The notes below the pieces were generated by a model, which saw nothing but the letters and a program-made list of their open reading frames with translations, ran no database searches and was not told the origin of the DNA. A stretch of DNA of 39,270 nt from an uncultured Ectothiorhodospiraceae bacterium (GTDB taxonomy: Bacteria > Pseudomonadota > Gammaproteobacteria > UBA9214): the NCBI GenBank assembly GCA_947258615.1, contig CAMYIX010000058.1:1-39270 (forward strand), in the 5' to 3' direction. A program made the position numbers and the translations under genes. The stretch's first letter is position 1. Each line of letters begins with the position of its first letter. This document shows, in pieces, positions 34,750 to 39,270 of the stretch.

Positions 34750-35158
34750 ACGCCGCGAAGGCGGCTTCACCCTGATCGAGATCCTGGTCGCCTTCATGAT
34801 CCTCGGCATGACCCTGACGGTGCTGCTGCGCATCTTCTCCGGCGGGCTGCACAACGTCGCCATCGCCGGGGACTATGCGCACGCGGTGCTGGTGGCGGAG
34901 GCGCAGCTGGCGGCCGCCGGGGTCGACGCCCCGCTGCAGGCGGGCGAGAGCGGCGGCGAATGGGACGAGCGCTTCATCTGGAGGCAGGTCGTCGAGGAAT
35001 ACTCCCCACCGGAGGGCGTGGCCGCGGTGGACAACCCGCCGGTTGCGGCCTACCGGGTCAGCGTCACCGTGGAATGGGAGCGCAACGGGCGCACCCGCCA
35101 GCTCAGTCTCCAGAGCGTGCGCCTGAAGGAGACGGCGCCGGCAAAGGGGCGCGGCTGA
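34739..35158 (+). CDS. gspI: Minor pseudopilin GspI
   Basis: This 139-residue protein starts MRARRREGG/FTLIEILVAFMILG, a prepilin peptide with Glu +5. The rest has the GspI pattern AVLVAEAQLAAAGVD and a beta-rich end with VSVTVEWERNGRTRQLSLQS. The ATG at 34739 has GGAGGG upstream and is 11 nt inside gspH; a longer open frame from 34538 is rejected because it lies within gspH. Its stop overlaps the gspJ start (TGATG). It forms the pseudopilus tip with GspJ and GspK. Confidence 0.9.
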   Translation: MRARRREGGFTLIEILVAFMILGMTLTVLLRIFSGGLHNVAIAGDYAHAVLVAEAQLAAAGVDAPLQAGESGGEWDERFIWRQVVEEYSPPEGVAAVDNPPVAAYRVSVTVEWERNGRTRQLSLQSVRLKETAPAKGRG

Positions 35159-35787
35159 TGGCAGGGCACGCGCGCATGAAGGGCTTCACCCTGCTGGAAC
35201 TGCTGGTGGCGATCACGGTGCTGGCCATGATCCTGTCCGCGGCGCTGGGCGCCGTGCGCGTCGGCGGGCGCAGCTGGGAGGCGGGCGTGGAACGCGCCGG
35301 GGAGACCGAGCGCCTGCGCACGGTCACGGGTTTCCTGCGCCGCGAGCTGGCGCAGCTGCTGCCACTGACCTGGCGCGACGAGGACAAGACCCGAGTCGCC
35401 TTCGAGGGCCGTAGCGCCGGCCTGCGCTTCGTGGCGCCGGCGCCGCGCCAGCGCGGTGATGCCGGCCTGATGGTCTATCGGCTCGAGCGGGTGGAGGCTG
35501 CGGACGCCTATCAGCTGCGCCTCTCGCTGGCCCCGCTCGATCCGGGCAGCGAGGGCCTCGGGAGCATCGGACGCGGCGAGAGCCGCATCCTGGCCGATCG
35601 CCTCGAGGACGTGGCCTTCGCCTACTACGGATACCCGGAAGAGAAGAAGCCGCCGCGCTGGTATGGCAACTGGCCGGCGGACGCGGAACGCTTCCCGGTC
35701 CAGGTGCGCATCCGCATGCGCTCCGAGCAAGGCAAGCAGGCATGGCCCGAGTTGCAGCTGCCGGTGCGCGCGGGGAACCTGCGGTGA
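35158..35787 (+). CDS. gspJ: Minor pseudopilin GspJ
   Basis: This 209-residue protein has the prepilin site MKG/FTLLELLVAITVLAMIL with Glu +5. The family regions RTVTGFLRRELAQLLPLTWR, GLRFVAPAPRQRG and a YYGYPEEKKPPRWYGNWPAD segment follow. The ATG at 35158 overlaps the gspI stop by one base; an internal ATG at 35176 would give a shorter leader. Its last codons overlap the gspK start. It is a tip component with GspI and GspK. Confidence 0.9.
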   Translation: MAGHARMKGFTLLELLVAITVLAMILSAALGAVRVGGRSWEAGVERAGETERLRTVTGFLRRELAQLLPLTWRDEDKTRVAFEGRSAGLRFVAPAPRQRGDAGLMVYRLERVEAADAYQLRLSLAPLDPGSEGLGSIGRGESRILADRLEDVAFAYYGYPEEKKPPRWYGNWPADAERFPVQVRIRMRSEQGKQAWPELQLPVRAGNLR

Positions 35788-36662
35788 AGGCCGCCCGGCC
35801 GCTGCACAGCCAACGCGGGGTCGCCCTGGTGATGGTGCTGTGGCTGGTGGTGCTGCTCGGGGTCATCGCCGCCAGCCACAGCCGCAACGTGCGCCTGGAA
35901 ACCGGCCTCGCCTTCAACCAGCTCGAGGCCGCACGTGCCCGGGCGCTGGCCGATACGGGACTCAACCACGCCATCATGGGCCTGCTGATGCCCGATATCG
36001 AGCAGCCCTGGCCGCTGGAGGGAAGCCCGATTGCCCTTGCCGATGAAAACGGTGCCCTGACCGTCTCGGTCCGCGATGCGCACGGGCTGGTGGACCTGAA
36101 CGCCGCCTCGGCGGCGGTGCTGGAAGCGCTGCTGGCGGGCGCCGGGATCGATGAGCGCGATCGCCTGGCGCTGGTCGACGCCATACTCGACTGGCGCGAT
36201 ACCGATGACCTGCGACGCCTGCAGGGGGCCGAGGATGGGGACTACCGGCTCGCGGGGATGGACTGGGGCGCGCGCGACGGCGCCTTTGCCAGCACCGACG
36301 AATTGCGATATGTAATGGGTATGACCCGCGAACTCTACAACCGGCTCGCGCCCTATCTGACGACCCATTCACGCCAGGCCGGCGTCAAGCTCGATTACGC
36401 ACCGGCGGCGCTGGTCGCGGCGCTCACCGGCAACGACGAAGCCGCCGGGGCACAGCGGCCGCCACCAGCGGATGCGACCAAGACCCGGGCCACCGCCAAC
36501 CAGGCCCGCACCGGCACCTATCACATCCATGTCCAGGCCACCAGCCCCGGGGGTGCCCGGGCCTCGCTGCAGGCCGTGGTGCAAGTCACCGGCAGCGCCG
36601 ACACGCCCTACCGCATCCTCTCCTGGCGGGAGCCGGTGCAGGCCATCGGCAGGGAGATATAG
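35784..36662 (+). CDS. gspK: Minor pseudopilin GspK
   Basis: This 292-residue protein, larger than the other pseudopilins as is usual for GspK, has a prepilin-like start QRG/VALVMVLWLVVLLGVIAA without Glu +5, a known GspK trait. The body contains NQLEAARARALADTGLNHAI, VDLNAASAAVLEALLAGAGI (helix-hairpin-helix-like), ILDWRDTDDLRR and a second hairpin region near ELRYVMGMTRELYNRLAPYL. The start is GTG at 35784, overlapping the gspJ stop (GTGA); an ATG at 35742 lies inside gspJ and is less likely. GspK caps the pseudopilus tip. Confidence 0.9.
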   Translation: MKAARPLHSQRGVALVMVLWLVVLLGVIAASHSRNVRLETGLAFNQLEAARARALADTGLNHAIMGLLMPDIEQPWPLEGSPIALADENGALTVSVRDAHGLVDLNAASAAVLEALLAGAGIDERDRLALVDAILDWRDTDDLRRLQGAEDGDYRLAGMDWGARDGAFASTDELRYVMGMTRELYNRLAPYLTTHSRQAGVKLDYAPAALVAALTGNDEAAGAQRPPPADATKTRATANQARTGTYHIHVQATSPGGARASLQAVVQVTGSADTPYRILSWREPVQAIGREI

Positions 36663-36711
36663 GGGCCGTCCGTCGGGCACGTTTGGCGGCCGTCCCGGAC
36701 AGCAGACAGAC

Positions 36712-37797
36712 ATGGCAATCACCTCCCTGCAACTTGGCAACCCGCTGGCACGAAACCTCGCCAGGGCATGGCGCTGGTGGATCGGCGAGCTGGCCGGCCT
36801 CCTGCCCACGGCGATGCGTTCCGCGATCCTCCCGGGCGCTCGCTACTGGTTCCTGGAACCGCAGGCGGGCGAACTGGTCATCCAGGAAGGCACACTCCAG
36901 GACGCGCAGGAGGTGGGGCGTTATCCGCTGGGGGTGGAGGATGCCACGCCCCTCGCAGCGCCGCGGGGGATTCGCGAGGTGCTGCTGTACCTGCCCGAGG
37001 ACCGGGTGCTGGCCAAGACCCTGAGCCTGCCACTGGCGGCGACGGAGAACCTGCGCGAGGTGCTGGCCTTCGAGATGGACCGCCATACGCCCTTCAGCGC
37101 CGAGCAGGTCTACTACGACTACCGGGTGCTGGAAACCGACACCGCGGAGCACGTACTGAAGCTGCAGCTGGTGCTGACACCGCGCCATGTGCTCGATGAC
37201 CTGCTGGACGCGCTCGAGCCGCACGGCCTGAGGCCCGACGTGGTGACGATGCGGGCCAGCGCGAGCGGCGGGCGCGTCGCCGTCAACCTGCTACCTGTGG
37301 AGCGGCGGCCGCGCAAGCCGCTGGCCACCAGGCGCCTGAACCAGGCGCTGGCTGGCCTCGCAGCACTGCTACTGGTCGCCGCGCTGGCCCTGCCGCTGCT
37401 GCAGAAGCAGCATGTCATCCGCAGCATGGAGCCGCTGCTCCAGGAGGCCCAGGTGAAGGCGGACACGGCGCGCGGCATGCGCGAGAACATCGACCAGCTG
37501 GTCGTTGCCAGCCACTTCATGGTGAACAAGAAGCAGAAAACGGCAACGGTGCTGGCGCTCATTAACGAGGTCACCCGCCTGCTGCCCGACCATACCTGGC
37601 TGTCGCGCATGGAGATCAACGGCAACGAGATCCAGCTGCAGGGTCAGTCCGCGGCGGCGGCCGGCCTGCTGCCGCTGATAGAGGGCTCGGAGCATTTGGA
37701 GAACGCGCGCTTCCGCTCTCCGGTCACCCAGATCCGAACCACCGATTCCGAACGCTTCCACCTATCGGCCGCGATACGCCACATGGAGAGCCCATGA
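36712..37797 (+). CDS. gspL: Inner-membrane assembly protein GspL (PilN-like C-terminus)
   Basis: This 361-residue bitopic protein has an N-terminal cytoplasmic part with LLYLPEDRVLAKTLSLPLAA and REVLAFEMDRHTPFSAEQVY, which resembles the GspL/PilM fold that contacts GspE. One membrane helix (about 208-225, ALAGLAALLLVAALALPLL) is followed by a periplasmic PilN-like ferredoxin domain (VLALINEVTRLLPDHTWLSR). The ATG at 36712 lies 49 nt after gspK. The open frame extending upstream into gspK is not used. The stop overlaps the gspM start (ATGA). Confidence 0.88.
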   Translation: MAITSLQLGNPLARNLARAWRWWIGELAGLLPTAMRSAILPGARYWFLEPQAGELVIQEGTLQDAQEVGRYPLGVEDATPLAAPRGIREVLLYLPEDRVLAKTLSLPLAATENLREVLAFEMDRHTPFSAEQVYYDYRVLETDTAEHVLKLQLVLTPRHVLDDLLDALEPHGLRPDVVTMRASASGGRVAVNLLPVERRPRKPLATRRLNQALAGLAALLLVAALALPLLQKQHVIRSMEPLLQEAQVKADTARGMRENIDQLVVASHFMVNKKQKTATVLALINEVTRLLPDHTWLSRMEINGNEIQLQGQSAAAAGLLPLIEGSEHLENARFRSPVTQIRTTDSERFHLSAAIRHMESP

Positions 37798-38375
37798 GCC
37801 TGGAACTGAACAAGACCCAGAGCCGCCTGCTCGCGCTGCTAATCCTGGGCGCGCTCATCGCGCTGGTCGTGGTGCTGACGGTAATGCCGGTATGGTCGGC
37901 CAATCGCCACTACAGCGAGGTGATCAGTGGCCAGGAGGGACGGCTGGAGCAGCTGCAGCGCAGCGCCGCCATCGGCGCCAGCCTGCAGGGCCGGCACGAT
38001 CAGCTCAGGCGCTGGCAGGCCAGCGACACCCAGTACCTGAAGAGCACCAGCGAGGCCCTGGCCGGTGCCGAGCTGCAGCGCGTCGTCAAGCGCATCAGCG
38101 TCGCGCAGAAGGCACAGCTGCTGAGCACCCAGATATTGCCCTCGCAGGAGGAGGGCGGATTTACCCGGGTGAGCCTCAAGGTGCGCATCCGCGGCACCCT
38201 GGAACAGATCGTGCGGGTAATTCATGCCCTCGAGACCAGCACGCCCTTCCTGTTCCTGGACAAGGTCTCGCTGCGCAGCCACGGCAGTCTGCGCTCGCGC
38301 CTGGCCAAGGGTGCGGCCGTGGGCACCCTGGATACCGATTTCGACCTCATCGGCTACATGCGCGCCTCATCATGA
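37794..38375 (+). CDS. gspM: Type II secretion protein GspM (b subtype)
   Basis: This 193-residue bitopic protein has a membrane helix at about 13-33 (LALLILGALIALVVVLTVMP), a coiled-coil stretch and a ferredoxin-like periplasmic domain (AELQRVVKRISVAQKAQLLS, FTRVSLKVRIRGTLEQIVRV). This fits the XpsM/GspM-b type rather than the enterobacterial one. It pairs with GspL at the inner membrane. It overlaps both neighbours by 4 nt. Confidence 0.88.
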   Translation: MSLELNKTQSRLLALLILGALIALVVVLTVMPVWSANRHYSEVISGQEGRLEQLQRSAAIGASLQGRHDQLRRWQASDTQYLKSTSEALAGAELQRVVKRISVAQKAQLLSTQILPSQEEGGFTRVSLKVRIRGTLEQIVRVIHALETSTPFLFLDKVSLRSHGSLRSRLAKGAAVGTLDTDFDLIGYMRASS

Positions 38376-38890
38376 CAAGGCCTGCCCGCCTCAACCGCTT
38401 CACCGTCCTGCTGCTGAGCACCTGCCTGCTGCTGGCCCTGGTGATCGCCAACCAGCTGCGCAGCGGCCTGCAGGTTCACCAGGCTGCCGATGCCGAGCGG
38501 CCGGAGGCGGGCGCCGCCGGCGGCGCCCCGCTTGAGCGCTCGACTTACACCCCGCCGCCGATGCAGGTCTACGGCGAGATCCTGGAGCGTCCCCTGTTCC
38601 GGCCCGGGCGCGAACCACCGCCACCGCCGCCACCCGAGGAGGTCGCCGCCAAGGCGGCGCCGAGAGAACCGCTGAAGCTGAAACTGGAGGGCGTGGCCAT
38701 CAACCGCGAGGCGCGGGTCGCCGTGGTGCGCGACCTCACCAGCCGCGAGATCCTGCGCCTCGGGGAGGGCGACAGCCACAAGGGCTGGACCCTGGAGCAG
38801 GTCCACGCCCGCAAGGTGACCTTCGAGCGCCGCGGCGAGAAGCGGGAACTGGAACTTGAGGAAGACGCCTCGGTCAGGCCGCGACGCTGA
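38372..38890 (+). CDS. gspN: GspN/GspC-like type II secretion protein (XpsN type)
   Basis: This 172-residue bitopic protein has a short cytoplasmic tail, a membrane helix (about 12-27) and a proline-rich spacer (PPPPPPPEEVAAK). A small beta domain resembles the HR domain of GspC (LKLKLEGVAINREARVAVVR, EILRLGEGDSHKGWTLEQVH). It has no PDZ domain. In Xps-type clusters this position is held by XpsN, which replaces GspC as the link between the inner-membrane platform and the secretin. The ATG at 38372 overlaps the gspM stop. gspD, which follows N in Xps clusters, is instead at 27344-29884. Confidence 0.8.
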   Translation: MTRPARLNRFTVLLLSTCLLLALVIANQLRSGLQVHQAADAERPEAGAAGGAPLERSTYTPPPMQVYGEILERPLFRPGREPPPPPPPEEVAAKAAPREPLKLKLEGVAINREARVAVVRDLTSREILRLGEGDSHKGWTLEQVHARKVTFERRGEKRELELEEDASVRPRR

Positions 38891-38983
38891 GCCGGTGAGC
38901 GGATCTGCCTGCAGGGAAACCGGCCCGCGGGGCCGCGCAGCCCCGGGGCATGGCCGGGCACATGGGTGCGTCACCCCCGTCGT

Positions 38984-39270
38984 TCAGTGGGCGTAATCCC
39001 GGATGATGTAACCGCCGGACTTGTCATCCGGTTCCAGTACCAGCAACTTGCGTTGCTGCGCCTCTTCCAGCAGTTCTCCGAAGGTCCTGAACCCGTGGTA
39101 GGTCTCGTTGAAGCCGGGCTTGCGCCGCTTCAGGGTCTGCTTGACCATCGAGCCCCACACCTTTTCCTCCTCGCCGCGCTCCTTGAACAGGGCCTGAACG
39201 GTTTCCAGCACCAGGTCGAGCGCATCCTGGCGCTTGTCCTTTTCGGTTTTCACCTTCGTTTTCCGGGTGG
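38984..39270 (-). CDS. C-terminal LOTUS/OST-HTH domain of a probable NYN-domain protein (partial)
   Basis: The last 95 residues of a frame that is still open at the right edge show a LOTUS/OST-HTH-like domain: VWGSMVKQTLKRRKPGFNET, GFRTFGELLEEAQQRKLL and a basic/acidic end, DDKSGGYIIRDY. In bacteria this domain usually follows a NYN (PIN-like) nuclease domain, which would lie outside the window. A GTG at 39253 could start a short stand-alone protein, but the in-frame codons upstream (T-R-K-T-K) suggest a Lys-rich linker from a longer protein. It converges on gspN and is probably unrelated to secretion. Confidence 0.6.
   Translation of the reverse strand, partial: TRKTKVKTEKDKRQDALDLVLETVQALFKERGEEEKVWGSMVKQTLKRRKPGFNETYHGFRTFGELLEEAQQRKLLVLEPDDKSGGYIIRDYAH

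Overview
The window is high-GC bacterial DNA with a gammaproteobacterial gene repertoire. A type II secretion operon in Xps-like order (E-F-G-H-I-J-K-L-M-N), SPOR-domain envelope proteins and SCO/parvulin/c-type cytochrome genes suggest an environmental gammaproteobacterium, perhaps of the Chromatiales/Ectothiorhodospirales type. That taxonomic placement is inference, because no rRNA or tRNA gene is present.

Layout. (1) 1-8239, minus strand: a surface-polysaccharide-like cluster. In transcription order it holds two tandem COG4671-type glycosyltransferases, a GT4 glycosyltransferase, an ABC exporter broken by an apparent deletion of about 23 nt between its signature motif and Walker B, an APH-family kinase, and the N-terminal part of a SPOR plus AlgE-like outer-membrane barrel that runs off the left edge. 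(2) 8240-9300: non-coding, with two families of short MITE-like palindromic repeats. (3) 9301-15369, minus strand: a tight five-gene periplasmic operon of a beta-propeller protein (TTG start), two SCO-type copper chaperones, a cytochrome c/periplasmic-binding-protein fusion and a parvulin isomerase. (4) 15614-22189, minus strand: one 2191-residue secreted multicopper oxidase with its own intrinsic terminator. (5) 22190-22904: a divergent regulatory region with candidate promoters, two inverted repeats and a leader hairpin. (6) 22905-27064: a LuxR/NarL response regulator and a convergent hybrid histidine kinase with a Cys/His-rich PAS domain, separated by further repeats. (7) 27344-38890: a type II secretion system, with the secretin gspD (carrying an unusual N-terminal SPOR-like domain) divergent from a ten-gene gspE-to-gspN operon that has a good sigma-70 promoter. 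(8) The right edge holds the C-terminal LOTUS/OST-HTH part of a probable NYN-domain protein.

How the genes may work together (inference). The giant oxidase resembles the large MnxG/MofA-type multicopper oxidases linked to Mn(II) oxidation. As I recall, the Leptothrix mof operon joins such an oxidase to a peptidyl-prolyl isomerase and a c-type cytochrome, and Mn-oxidase export in Pseudomonas putida depends on type II secretion. Here one 30-kb block holds the oxidase, putative copper-loading proteins, a folding factor, an electron-carrier candidate, a complete-looking secretion machine (lacking only the prepilin peptidase) and a two-component phosphorelay next to the oxidase promoter. It reads as a self-contained module for making, copper-loading, exporting and regulating an extracellular metal oxidase. 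The substrate is not proven by sequence.
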